Assembly: GCF_000420705.1 (NCBI RefSeq)
Contig: NZ_ATVL01000012.1
Location: 248,001 to 312,000 of the forward strand
Length of the DNA: 64,000 nucleotides
Reading direction: 5' to 3'
Origin: Hymenobacter norwichensis DSM 15439
GTDB taxonomy: Bacteria; Bacteroidota; Bacteroidia; Cytophagales; Hymenobacteraceae
Numbering within the stretch: the stretch's first letter is position 1; the number at the start of each line of letters is the position of its first letter. The notes below the pieces were generated by a model, which saw only the letters and a program-made list of their open reading frames with translations, searched no databases and had not been told where the DNA came from. Below, in pieces: positions 44,535 to 53,028 of this stretch. The translations under genes were made by a program, and so were the position numbers.

Positions 44535-45152
44535 CTAAGTGGTAGCCCAGGCACGGTCGCCTTTCTTATACGGTACATCGCCGTCGTATTTGCCGGGTAC
44601 GGGGTTATAGCGGAGGGCCTTGGTGGCGCCCGGCTCGGAGGTGAAAAAGCCGAGTAGCGTCAGCTCCTTGAACATGCGGAAGTAGTGGTTGGGCTGCTCC
44701 AGTGTTTTGGTTTTGCTGTACTGCTTCTGCTCGGCGTCGAGGGCGGTAAGCAACTTGGTACGCTGGGCGGCGTCCAAGGACAGGAAGTCTTTGCCGCCTT
44801 GCTTTTTGGCTGCCTCATCGAGTTTGGTGAGGCCTTCAATAAAGATTTTCTGGTCCTTGGGCGTGTAGCAGTCGCGCACCATCACGGCCATAAAGCTGCC
44901 TACATCGGCAGCCTTAGCGCCGGGCGTTTTAGTGGCGGGCAGAATCGTTTCGCCCACCTCGTTCATAAAGCTGATTTGCTTGGCGTCCAGTACTTCAGCC
45001 AGCTTAGGTGGGGCCTTATCTGCCGATTTTGTTTTGGCGGTTTCCTTTTTGTTGTCGGTATCGGTGGTGCAGCCGCTCAGCAGATAGTCGCCGCTGATGA
45101 GGGCACCGCCCATGATGAGGGCCACCCGGGCCATTGCGTCTCTTCTATTCAT
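44535..45152 (-). CDS. Small subunit of a GMC dehydrogenase (gluconate 2-dehydrogenase subunit 3 family), Tat lipoprotein
   Basis: A 205-residue protein starting at 45152, 11 bases after the GMC stop. Its N-terminus combines a twin-arginine motif (NRRDAMARVALIMGGAL) with a lipobox-like LLSGC (Cys28), so it appears to be a Tat-exported lipoprotein. The rest shows the subunit 3 domain (ISFMNEVGETILPATKTPGA, VGSFMAVMVRDCYTPKDQ, FFTSEPGATKAL). In the family the small subunit binds the FAD-containing large subunit and carries it across the membrane. This explains why the large subunit has no signal of its own. Confidence 0.9.
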   Translation of the reverse strand: MNRRDAMARVALIMGGALISGDYLLSGCTTDTDNKKETAKTKSADKAPPKLAEVLDAKQISFMNEVGETILPATKTPGAKAADVGSFMAVMVRDCYTPKDQKIFIEGLTKLDEAAKKQGGKDFLSLDAAQRTKLLTALDAEQKQYSKTKTLEQPNHYFRMFKELTLLGFFTSEPGATKALRYNPVPGKYDGDVPYKKGDRAWATT

Positions 45153-45163
45153 GGTCGGCAAGG

Positions 45164-46840
45164 TTAGATGTTTTGCTTTTTCATTTCGCTCACGGCATGA
45201 TCCACGGCGCGGGCCGTGAGGGCCATATAAGTGAGCGAAGGATTCTGGCAAGCGGCTGAAGTCATGGCCGCACCATCGGTTACGTACACGTTCGGGGCGT
45301 CCCACACTTGGTTGTGCTTGTTGAGCACCGAGGTTTTGGGGTCGCGGCCCATGCGAGCGGTGCCCATTTCATGAATACCGCCACCCAACACGTAGCCGTT
45401 GTTGTAGGTCTTCACGTTTTCGAGGCCGGCTTTTTCCAGCATCTCCTTGGCATCTTCCATCATGTCGATGCGCATTTTCTGCTCGTTTTCGCGGATGGTA
45501 GCATCCATTACCAGAATTGGCAGGCCCCACTTGTCCTTGTCGGTTTTCGAGAGGTAAGTGCGATTGTCGTGGTAGGGTAGGGTTTCGCCGAAGCCGGTGA
45601 TGCCCATCGTCCACTTACCGGGTTCGGTCAGGGCGTCCTTGTAGTCGCCGCCGATGCTCATTTCGGCAATGTCGCGGCTCCAGCCTTCGCGGCCGGCGCT
45701 GCCCTGGTAGCCGAAGCCCCGGATGTAGTCGCGCTTGTCGCCGAACAGGTTGCGGTAGCGCGGAATGTAGATGCCGTTGGCACGGCGGCCGTACACGTAT
45801 TTGTCTTCGTAGCCCGGCATGTCGCCGTGTGCACCCGCCCGAAAGTGGTGGTCCATTAGGTTGTGGCCTAGTTCGCCGCTGCTGCTGCCCAGGCCCTCGG
45901 GCCACACGTCGGTAGCCGAGTTCATCAACACCCACGCTGAGTTGAGCGCCGAGGCGTTCAGGAAAATCACCTTGGCGAAGTACTCGTAGGTTTGGTTGGT
46001 TTCCGCGTCCAGCACTTCCACGCCCTTGGCACGCTTGGTGTCCTTGTCGTAGAGGATTTTGGTAACGATGGAAAACGGCCGCAACGTAAGGTTGCCGGTA
46101 GCAACGGCCGCCGGCAGTGTAGCCGACTGCGTGCTGAAGTACGCCCCAAATGGGCAGCCCAGCCAGCATTTGTTGCGGTACTGGCAGTTCACGCGGTTGT
46201 TATGCGGCTGGGTGATATTGGCCGTCCGCCCGATAATCATGCGGCGGTGCTCGTAGTTTTTCTTGATGCGGGCCGCCACGTCCTTCTCCACCACGTTCAT
46301 TTCCATAGGTGGCATAAAATCGCCATCGGGCAGCTGAGGCAGGTTCTCACGCGAGCCACTGATACCAGCAAACTTCTCTACGCGGCTGTACCACGGAGCT
46401 AGGTCCTCGTAGCGAATTGGCCAGTCCACGGCAATACCGTCCTTGGCGTTGGCCGTGAAGTCGTAGTCGCTCAAGCGGTACGACTGGCGGCCCCACATCA
46501 GGGAGCGGCCACCCACGTGGTAGCCCCGGAACCAGTCGAAGGGCTTGTCTTCCTTATAAGGGCTTTCCTTTTCATTGACCCAGTAATCCAGGTTGCTCTC
46601 ATTCAGCGTGTAGTCGCGCCCGAGCACCGGATAGTCCTTGATCATCTGCTGCGTTTTGCCGCCCCGGTGAGGTAACTCCCACGGGTTTTTGTTGGCATTC
46701 ACGTAGTCTTTGACGTGTTCTATGTTGCGGCCCCGCTCCAGCATAATGGTCTTCAGGCCTTTCTCGGTCAGCTCTTTAGCCGCCATGCCGCCCGAAATGC
46801 CGGAGCCAATGACGATGGCGTCATACGTGTTCTTTTCCAT
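45164..46840 (-). CDS. GMC-family FAD dehydrogenase, large subunit with Fe-S-type cysteine motif
   Basis: A 558-residue FAD enzyme that oxidises a sugar hydroxyl. The FAD motif GSGISGG is at residues 12-18 with the ribose-binding E35. GYHVGGRSLMWGRQS (about 106-120) is typical of gluconate/glucoside dehydrogenase-type GMC proteins. The catalytic His is H490 (GGGIHEMGTARMG) and N533 (QNPSLTY) completes the site. C219, C225 and C229 form CxxxxxCxxxC, the spacing that binds a [3Fe-4S] cluster in direct-electron-transfer FAD-glucose dehydrogenases. There is no signal peptide; export would depend on the Tat-signal small subunit. With cytochrome c in the same operon it would act as a periplasmic glycoside 3-dehydrogenase, although the oxidised carbon is inferred. 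Confidence 0.92.
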   Translation of the reverse strand: MEKNTYDAIVIGSGISGGMAAKELTEKGLKTIMLERGRNIEHVKDYVNANKNPWELPHRGGKTQQMIKDYPVLGRDYTLNESNLDYWVNEKESPYKEDKPFDWFRGYHVGGRSLMWGRQSYRLSDYDFTANAKDGIAVDWPIRYEDLAPWYSRVEKFAGISGSRENLPQLPDGDFMPPMEMNVVEKDVAARIKKNYEHRRMIIGRTANITQPHNNRVNCQYRNKCWLGCPFGAYFSTQSATLPAAVATGNLTLRPFSIVTKILYDKDTKRAKGVEVLDAETNQTYEYFAKVIFLNASALNSAWVLMNSATDVWPEGLGSSSGELGHNLMDHHFRAGAHGDMPGYEDKYVYGRRANGIYIPRYRNLFGDKRDYIRGFGYQGSAGREGWSRDIAEMSIGGDYKDALTEPGKWTMGITGFGETLPYHDNRTYLSKTDKDKWGLPILVMDATIRENEQKMRIDMMEDAKEMLEKAGLENVKTYNNGYVLGGGIHEMGTARMGRDPKTSVLNKHNQVWDAPNVYVTDGAAMTSAACQNPSLTYMALTARAVDHAVSEMKKQNI

Positions 46841-46890
46841 GAAATACGGTGGGATTAGGAAAGATAGGGTAGGGCCGTGGTGCCAGCAGG

Positions 46891-47772
46891 CTATACCAAC
46901 GTCCGCTTGATATGCGTGATGCTCTTCTGGATGCTGTCGAAAGGGGAGCCGGGCGTTTGGTCTTGCTCCACGAAGAAGTACTTCATGCCTGAGAGCTTGC
47001 TCTGCGCGAAAATGCGTTTGAAGTCAATGGAGCCATTGCCGACTTCAGTGAAGTTACGGGCGGGCGTTTTGTCCATATCCTTGACATGCCACAGCGGGAA
47101 GCGGCCGGGGTGCTTCTTGAACAGCTCCACTGGGTCTTGGCCGGCTTTGGTGGCCCAATACAGGTCTAGCTCCATCTTTACCAGTTCCTTGTCGGTGGTT
47201 AGCAGCAGGTCGTAAGGCATTTTGCCATCCTGCGCCATAAACTCGAAGTCGTGGTTGTGGTAGCAAAGCTGAATGCCAGCCTTCTTGCACCGCTCACCGG
47301 CCTTGTTGAGTTGGTCAGCTACGTACTTATAGTGGTCGAGGCCACCCCGCTCGGATTCCGAGAGGTAGGCGCACACCATGTATTTCACGCCCACTTGCGC
47401 GGCATCGTCCACGGCTTTGTCCCAACCGTGCAGCATGGTGCCTTCCGTGGCTTTGCCTTCGTATAGTTCTTCGCCCAGCCGATAATGGCTGCTTGGCATG
47501 GTCAGGCCTGTCTTTTTCAGTTCCTTAGCAAAGGCCGCGGGTGCCATGCCGTAGAACAAACCGCTACCGGTGTAGGTAGCTCCTTCCACCGTAGTATAGC
47601 CCATCTTAGCTACGCGAACCAGTGTGCCCATGGGGTCTTTCTGCATGGCGTCGCGCAGGGTGTAGAGCTGCAAGCCAATATCCGTTTGGCCTTTGGCGAA
47701 GAGAGCAGGCGAGGTCAGTACCCCCGCAGAAAAAAGAGCGGCGGACTTGGCAAAGGAACGGCGGGAGGTCAT
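46891..47772 (-). CDS. Tat-exported sugar phosphate isomerase/epimerase-like TIM-barrel protein
   Basis: A 293-residue protein with a twin-arginine signal (TSRRSFAKSAALFSAGVL) followed by an AP_endonuc_2 barrel. Motifs are IGLQLYTLRDAMQKDP, QLCYHNHDFEF (metal-binding His/Asp region), KMELDLYWATKAGQDPV, WHVKDMDKT and YFFVEQDQTPGSPFD. Such proteins are regularly found in operons with GMC dehydrogenases and DUF1080 proteins, and some members of the fold act on 3-keto-glycosides. It is the first gene of the operon, 50 bases upstream of the GMC gene, and so is nearest to the promoter. Confidence 0.88.
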   Translation of the reverse strand: MTSRRSFAKSAALFSAGVLTSPALFAKGQTDIGLQLYTLRDAMQKDPMGTLVRVAKMGYTTVEGATYTGSGLFYGMAPAAFAKELKKTGLTMPSSHYRLGEELYEGKATEGTMLHGWDKAVDDAAQVGVKYMVCAYLSESERGGLDHYKYVADQLNKAGERCKKAGIQLCYHNHDFEFMAQDGKMPYDLLLTTDKELVKMELDLYWATKAGQDPVELFKKHPGRFPLWHVKDMDKTPARNFTEVGNGSIDFKRIFAQSKLSGMKYFFVEQDQTPGSPFDSIQKSITHIKRTLV

Positions 47773-48257
47773 AAGGCGGAAAGGGTGGAAGAGAGAGAAG
47801 TTGTGCTGTAAGTGGCAGTAGGCTGTAGCAGGCAGTTGTAGCCTGTTTTAAAAGCCCTTACAATCAAGAAGACAACTTAAAATGTGTGTGGATGCAGCAG
47901 TTGAGTTACCCAAGGTATCGTTGCTTGCTCTGCCAATGCAAGCTTTTTCTTAGTTATTGTTGTGATTTAACCTTGTGGTGAGTGGGTACTTATACACCTA
48001 GCGCACACATGAGTACTGAGTATTCTTAGCTCATAATCAGTTGCTTGTATCGGACTGCTTGATGAAGCGACTCACCTAAAAAACAACTATCACTAGGGCG
48101 AAGAGCCGAACGTTTTATTTCCGGAAGATGCCAAGCACTAATCTGGGGTATAAATAATGCAGAGGCTTCTATATAGTGCTACTCTTTTGCCTAGTACCAG
48201 CAGTAGCAGCCAGCCATAGGCTAACTGCTACTGTCAGGTAGTTCAAGTAAGCTACAA
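47773..48257. other. Intergenic region upstream of the keto-glycoside operon
   Basis: A 485-base gap between the first gene of the nine-gene operon and the SusD stop. No gene is seen. It must hold the operon promoter, but no exact TAnnTTTG element was found on the minus strand; TACCTTGG (complement of 47910-47917) is one mismatch away. A 9-bp-stem hairpin at 48201-48233 (CAGTAGCAG ... CTGCTACTG) lies 25 bases past the SusD stop and may terminate that operon. Confidence 0.4.
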
Positions 48258-49823
48258 TTAGTAGCCAGGATTCTGAGTGATGTTCCGGTTAATATCTACC
48301 TGATTTTTCGGCACTGGGTAAACCAAATACTTTGGGTCACTCAGGGGCTTGTCTTTGCGAGCTAGCAGAAACTTGCCGAACCGAACCATATCCTGCCGCC
48401 GCCACGACTCGCCGTATAGCTCCCGGCCCCGCTCATCGAGCAGTACGTCCAGCGTGAGGTTGGTCAGGGCGCTGGCACCGCGCGAAGGATGAGTGCGTAC
48501 CGAGTTAACAATAGCCAACGGGGTAGCGCCGTACGTGCCGGCGCTGGTGGCCGTGCCACCGCGCAGAATAGCTTCGGCTTTCATCAGAAGCACATCGGCT
48601 AGCCGGAAGGTCACGTGGTCATTTTCGCACCCGTTACCACCTTTGCCTTCGCTCACATAGTCAACCGGATATTTGTTGGGCCGAATGCCTTTGGCTTCGA
48701 GGTCGGAACCGGTTTCGGAGAGGTTGATATCCCTGGTGAAAGACAATGGAGCACCGCCACGGGTAGTGAGCGGAGCATCAGTAAGGAGATTGTACTGCTG
48801 GCCAGCCAGGAAGCCCACGTTGATGCGGCGGCCGGGGTTAGCGGGGCCGCCACTGATATCGTACGCCACTCCCCGGCGCTTGTCGGTTGCTTCAAACAAG
48901 TCGTAGAACCCAGCAGTGGTAGCCGGGCCATTGTAGCCGTCTACAGGCCGCATGTTGTAGTGCGAAATAAACTTCCAGAAGTCGCGCGTGGGGCCGCTGT
49001 TGCCGAACGTGTTTTCCTGCGTGAAGATGTTTTCCCGGCCAATTGCACCGTTGTTGGGCGCAAAGTTGTCGAAGTAGTTGGTGGTGAATGAGTACTTGTT
49101 GCTATTGATAATCTGGTCGGCCAGTGCAATTACTTGGTTCATGTCGGCCGCCGCGAAGGTGGGCGACTGCCGGTTGGCGTACACTCCTTTGTTGAGGTAG
49201 CACTTCATCAGCAGCACCCGAGCGGCATCCTTGGTAGCTTTACTAACGGGAGCGTCGGGCAGGTTATTCTGAATGGCGGTAAGCTCACTCACAATGTAGT
49301 TGAGCGCCTCAGAGCCTTGGCGCACTTTGGCGGGCTCGTTCAGCGGCTCGCCTGGCTCCCGGTACAGCACTTGGTCGTAAAGGTCGAGGAGGAGGTACGT
49401 GGCCCAGGCCCGCAGAAACCGGGATTCAGCTTGCTGCTGCTGCGTGGGGTCGAAGCGCAACAGGTCAGTGGAAGCGAAGATGATACCTTCCAGCTGGTTG
49501 AACGTGTCGCGTACCCGCTCGTTGTTGGGGTCCCAGGTGTGGTTGAATAGGGCCCGCCACTTGCCGTTGTCGTCCCAGTCTGGCCCGCGGGTGGGCATAA
49601 TGCGCGCGTCAGTTGATACTTCTTCGAGGGCAAATACACTCACGCAGCCTTGAATAGGGTCGCGCTGGGCGTTGTATACCCCCTGGAGCAGGGCCGCCGG
49701 GTCGCCGCGCGGAATTTGGTCTAGGGAGAGCTGACCTTGCAATGTTTCATCAACATCACAGCTAGTAGCACCTTGCAACAAAGTCAGCAACGTAATGGCA
49801 CTGGCAATCTTAGCGTATTTCAT
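48258..49823 (-). CDS. SusD/RagB-family lipoprotein of the alpha-glucan locus
   Basis: A 521-residue lipoprotein with lipobox-like GATSC (Cys22) followed by DVDETLQGQL. Recognisable SusD features are ESRFLRAWATYLLLDLYDQV, DVLLMKAEAILRGG, VLLDERGRELYGESWRRQDMVRFG and the terminal DINRNITQNPGY. It is encoded 19 bases downstream of SusC and would bind starch- or maltooligosaccharide-like substrates at the cell surface, judging by the neighbouring GH13 and GH65 genes. No SusE/SusF-like lipoprotein follows. Confidence 0.93.
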   Translation of the reverse strand: MKYAKIASAITLLTLLQGATSCDVDETLQGQLSLDQIPRGDPAALLQGVYNAQRDPIQGCVSVFALEEVSTDARIMPTRGPDWDDNGKWRALFNHTWDPNNERVRDTFNQLEGIIFASTDLLRFDPTQQQQAESRFLRAWATYLLLDLYDQVLYREPGEPLNEPAKVRQGSEALNYIVSELTAIQNNLPDAPVSKATKDAARVLLMKCYLNKGVYANRQSPTFAAADMNQVIALADQIINSNKYSFTTNYFDNFAPNNGAIGRENIFTQENTFGNSGPTRDFWKFISHYNMRPVDGYNGPATTAGFYDLFEATDKRRGVAYDISGGPANPGRRINVGFLAGQQYNLLTDAPLTTRGGAPLSFTRDINLSETGSDLEAKGIRPNKYPVDYVSEGKGGNGCENDHVTFRLADVLLMKAEAILRGGTATSAGTYGATPLAIVNSVRTHPSRGASALTNLTLDVLLDERGRELYGESWRRQDMVRFGKFLLARKDKPLSDPKYLVYPVPKNQVDINRNITQNPGY

Positions 49824-49842
49824 GGTGGGAATAAGTTAGAGA

Positions 49843-52800
49843 TTACAGGTTGAAGTTGACACCAAGCGTGAAGGTGCGGGCGCTAGGGTAGGGCAGGTAG
49901 TCAATCCCAACCGAAGGCACCTGGTTGGCACTGCGCTTCACCGTGTTGATTTCCGGATCAAACCCATCGTATTTGGTAATCACAAACAGGTTCTGACCTG
50001 TGATGTACACGCGGGCCCCTTTCACAACGCTACCCACATTGCCGAAGGCGTAGGCTAGCGTCAAGTTCGACATTTTCAGGTAGTTGCCTTTCTCAAGGTA
50101 GCGCGTAGTAGCTGCCGCCGGGTTGCCAATCGACTCCTTAATGGGGTTCTCGAAGGTGGAGAGGGCAATGTTTTTGCCAGCCCCAATCTGCCCCACGTTG
50201 CCTACTGCATTAAGCGTGTTGTTGTAGATGTACTGACCGAATACGCCGGTCATGTTGGCAACCAACGAAAGTTTGCCGTAGCGGGCATTGGCGCTCAAAC
50301 CCAGCAGCGTACGGGGGTTAGGACTGCCGGCATAAACGAGGTTTGCCAGGTCTACTGGGTTCGACAGGCCCTGTTCATTCAGGCCGTTGTAGCGAGGCAG
50401 GAAGAAGGCGTTCAGTGGATAACCGCTGCGGATAAGCTGCGAGGTAGACCCCGACAACCCCTGCCCGTTGATAGCGCCGGTTATAATGTCGGCTCCAACT
50501 AGGTCTTTCACTTCGTTGCGGATGAAAGTGGCGTTGGCGTTAAAGCCGACCTCCACCTTATCGTTGCGCACGAGTGTGGTGCCCAACGACATTTCCACCC
50601 CTTTGTTCACAATTTTACCGTCGAGGTTGTCCCAGAAGATGGCCTGTACCTGCGGCGCGGGCTGGCCCGGCACAGTTGGGAACAGGATGTCGCTGGTGGT
50701 TTTATTGAAATAGTCCGCGGTGAAGGTGAGGCGGTTCTCAAACGCTCCAATGTCGATGCCCACGTTGAACTGGCGGTCGGCCTGCCATTTCAAGTTCTCG
50801 TTACGGCTGTTAAGCGGGATCTGTGCTCCGTTGTCGCGAATCTCGAAGCGGTCCTGGGCGGCACCCGCCGGGAATTCCTGGTTGCCGGTGAGGCCGTAGC
50901 CGGTCCGCAGTTTGAGTTGGGTGAGCTTCTCCGCTGGGAAGAAGGACTCCTGGCTCAGGTCCCAGGCGAAGGCAAACGAAGGGAAGTAACCTACTCGCTC
51001 GTTGGCGCCGAACTTGCTGCTTTCGTCGCGGCGCAGGGTGCCGGTCAGCACGTAGCGGTCCTTGTAGTTGAAAATAGCCCGGCCAAAAAAGGATTGCAGC
51101 GCTGAACTAGGGTCCCTGAACGATGAAATGGTGCGTGAGCCGGTGGCCGAAGACTGGATGTAGTTGGTATAGTCGAGGCCAAAGTTTCCGAAGCCTCCCG
51201 TAGCCGGGTTGCCGTAGGCGCTTATGCTGGAGCCCAAGTTGATGAACTTCGTATACTCGTAGCCCACCACAGCATTCAGGTTCAGGTCGGTAGCAACGGT
51301 TTTATTGAAGTTCAGCGTGTGGACCATTTGCTGCGTGGTCAGTTCGTTGTTGCTAATGCTCGCAAAGCCCTGATTTTCAATACCGGGGTAGTTGATCAGG
51401 CGCTGGTTGATGGACGTGCGTCGCTCGCCGGAGTTATAGTTCACGCTCAGCAGCATCCGGTAATTAAGCCAGTCGGCGAACTTATACGAAGGCGCGATGC
51501 TGGCCAGTATGGTGTTCACCCGCGAGTTATCGTCGTATAGCTCTTGGGCCGCGAGGGGGTTCACCACGTCGCCGGACTGAATGAAGAGCGAGCCATCAGG
51601 GTTGCGCAATGGCTGCGTGGGGTTCCATTGCAGGGCCTGCCCAATGAGGCTGCCCCGGAAGCCGGCGTCGGTGGTGATGTTGGCCAGCTGTTCGCGGAAC
51701 TGGCTGGTGGCAATGTTCACATCAACGCCCAGTTTTTTGCTTTCCAGAAATTGCAGGTTGGTGGACAGATTGGCGCTGTACTTCTTGAAACCGGTTTTGT
51801 TGACGATACCATCCTGGTCGAGGTAGCCGAGTGAGAGACGGTAACGGCCGGTTTCGCCGCCGCCGCTCATGGCTACGTTGTAGTTCTGAAGGTAGCCGGT
51901 GCGCAGAATTTCGTCTAGCGCGTCTACGTCGCCGCCTTTATCGTTGCTGGCCGGCGCTCCGTAGTAGCCAATGGCTTCCCGGTACTGGCTGGCGTTGAGA
52001 AACTCAGGCCGGCGCAGCAGCTTCGAGAAGCCACCCGATACACCCACGCTCAGCACGGGGGCGCCGGAGTTGCCTTTTTTGGTGGTAATGAGCACTACCC
52101 CATAGGCAGCACGAGAGCCGTAAATAGCGGTGGCCGAGGCATCTTTCAGTACCGTAAAGGTCTCAATATCATCGGGGTTGAGGAAGTTGAGCGGGTTACT
52201 GTCGGCACCCGCTCCCACGTCGGCTGAGGCGGCCAGACCGGGCCGTGCTGTACGGCCATCGAGGGGTACGCCGTCTACCACATAAAGTGGCTGTCCTGAG
52301 CCTGTTACGGCCGAGTTTCCTCGAATGCGGATGGTAGTCGGGCCGCCGGGCTGGCCGCTGTTGTTGCCCACTTGTACCCCCGACACACGGCCTTGCAGCA
52401 GTTGGTCCGGCGACGTGAACGTGCCCTTGTTGAAGTCCTTCTCACCAATTACGGCCACGGCACCGGTTACGTCCTGCTTGCGCGCTGTACCGTAGCCCAC
52501 TACCACTACTTCGCTCAGCGACTGCGCATCCTCTTTCAGCGTCACCTGCACCGACGACTTGCCGGTGATGTTGACTTGCTGCGAGGCGTAGCCTACGTAG
52601 GAAACCGTGAGGGTGGTAGCCGTAGCCGGCACTTGCAGCTCGAAACTACCGTCGCCGCTGGTGCTGGCGCCTACGGTGGTACCCGTCACAACCACCGTCA
52701 CACCAGGCAGGCCCGCCGACTGTGCATCAACCACTTTGCCTGATACCGGGCGAGTGGTTTGAGCTTGGCCCAGAGAGGGGAGCATGCTCATCACGACAAT

Positions 52801-52890
52801 AGGAGCCAGTGCCACTTTCAGCCAATGTGGCCTGTCAGCAACGACTCTTACTGGCGAGTACTCAGTTGAAGTGTACCGTTTGTAGCTCAT
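49843..52890 (-). CDS. SusC/RagA-family TonB-dependent transporter of the alpha-glucan locus
   Basis: A 1,015-residue outer-membrane receptor. After a signal-like N-terminus ending near LGQAQ come the carboxypeptidase-regulatory domain (GKVVDAQSAGLPGVTVVV), the signature LSEVVVVGYGTARKQDVTGAV, a plug with YVVDGVPLDGRTARPG and ETFTVLKDASATAIYGSRA, and a barrel ending FTLGVNFNL. It imports oligosaccharides with TonB energy together with SusD. The start at 52890 is preceded by a partial LacI-type operator at 52948-52961. The upstream neighbour on the same strand is the GH13 gene, 138 bases away. Confidence 0.94.
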   Translation of the reverse strand: MSYKRYTSTEYSPVRVVADRPHWLKVALAPIVVMSMLPSLGQAQTTRPVSGKVVDAQSAGLPGVTVVVTGTTVGASTSGDGSFELQVPATATTLTVSYVGYASQQVNITGKSSVQVTLKEDAQSLSEVVVVGYGTARKQDVTGAVAVIGEKDFNKGTFTSPDQLLQGRVSGVQVGNNSGQPGGPTTIRIRGNSAVTGSGQPLYVVDGVPLDGRTARPGLAASADVGAGADSNPLNFLNPDDIETFTVLKDASATAIYGSRAAYGVVLITTKKGNSGAPVLSVGVSGGFSKLLRRPEFLNASQYREAIGYYGAPASNDKGGDVDALDEILRTGYLQNYNVAMSGGGETGRYRLSLGYLDQDGIVNKTGFKKYSANLSTNLQFLESKKLGVDVNIATSQFREQLANITTDAGFRGSLIGQALQWNPTQPLRNPDGSLFIQSGDVVNPLAAQELYDDNSRVNTILASIAPSYKFADWLNYRMLLSVNYNSGERRTSINQRLINYPGIENQGFASISNNELTTQQMVHTLNFNKTVATDLNLNAVVGYEYTKFINLGSSISAYGNPATGGFGNFGLDYTNYIQSSATGSRTISSFRDPSSALQSFFGRAIFNYKDRYVLTGTLRRDESSKFGANERVGYFPSFAFAWDLSQESFFPAEKLTQLKLRTGYGLTGNQEFPAGAAQDRFEIRDNGAQIPLNSRNENLKWQADRQFNVGIDIGAFENRLTFTADYFNKTTSDILFPTVPGQPAPQVQAIFWDNLDGKIVNKGVEMSLGTTLVRNDKVEVGFNANATFIRNEVKDLVGADIITGAINGQGLSGSTSQLIRSGYPLNAFFLPRYNGLNEQGLSNPVDLANLVYAGSPNPRTLLGLSANARYGKLSLVANMTGVFGQYIYNNTLNAVGNVGQIGAGKNIALSTFENPIKESIGNPAAATTRYLEKGNYLKMSNLTLAYAFGNVGSVVKGARVYITGQNLFVITKYDGFDPEINTVKRSANQVPSVGIDYLPYPSARTFTLGVNFNL

Positions 52891-52947
52891 ACAAGGAGAA
52901 TGAAAAGATGGGAATGTTGAAAGGGTTCAGTAGCTGTATTGACTTCA

Positions 52948-52961
52948 CGCAAACGATTTCG
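52948..52961. promoter_or_regulatory. Degenerate LacI-family-type operator upstream of SusC
   Basis: CGCAAACGATTTCG at 52948-52961 differs from the perfect palindrome at 54961-54974 at only two or three positions. It lies in the 138-base gap between the GH13 gene and SusC. It may let the same regulator control SusC separately. Confidence 0.45.
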
Positions 52962-53028
52962 AGGTAAGCAACAAAGCGGGCTGAGCAAGAACGAAAATCA
53001 GTGCAATGGATAGAAGGGGTGGTTATTT

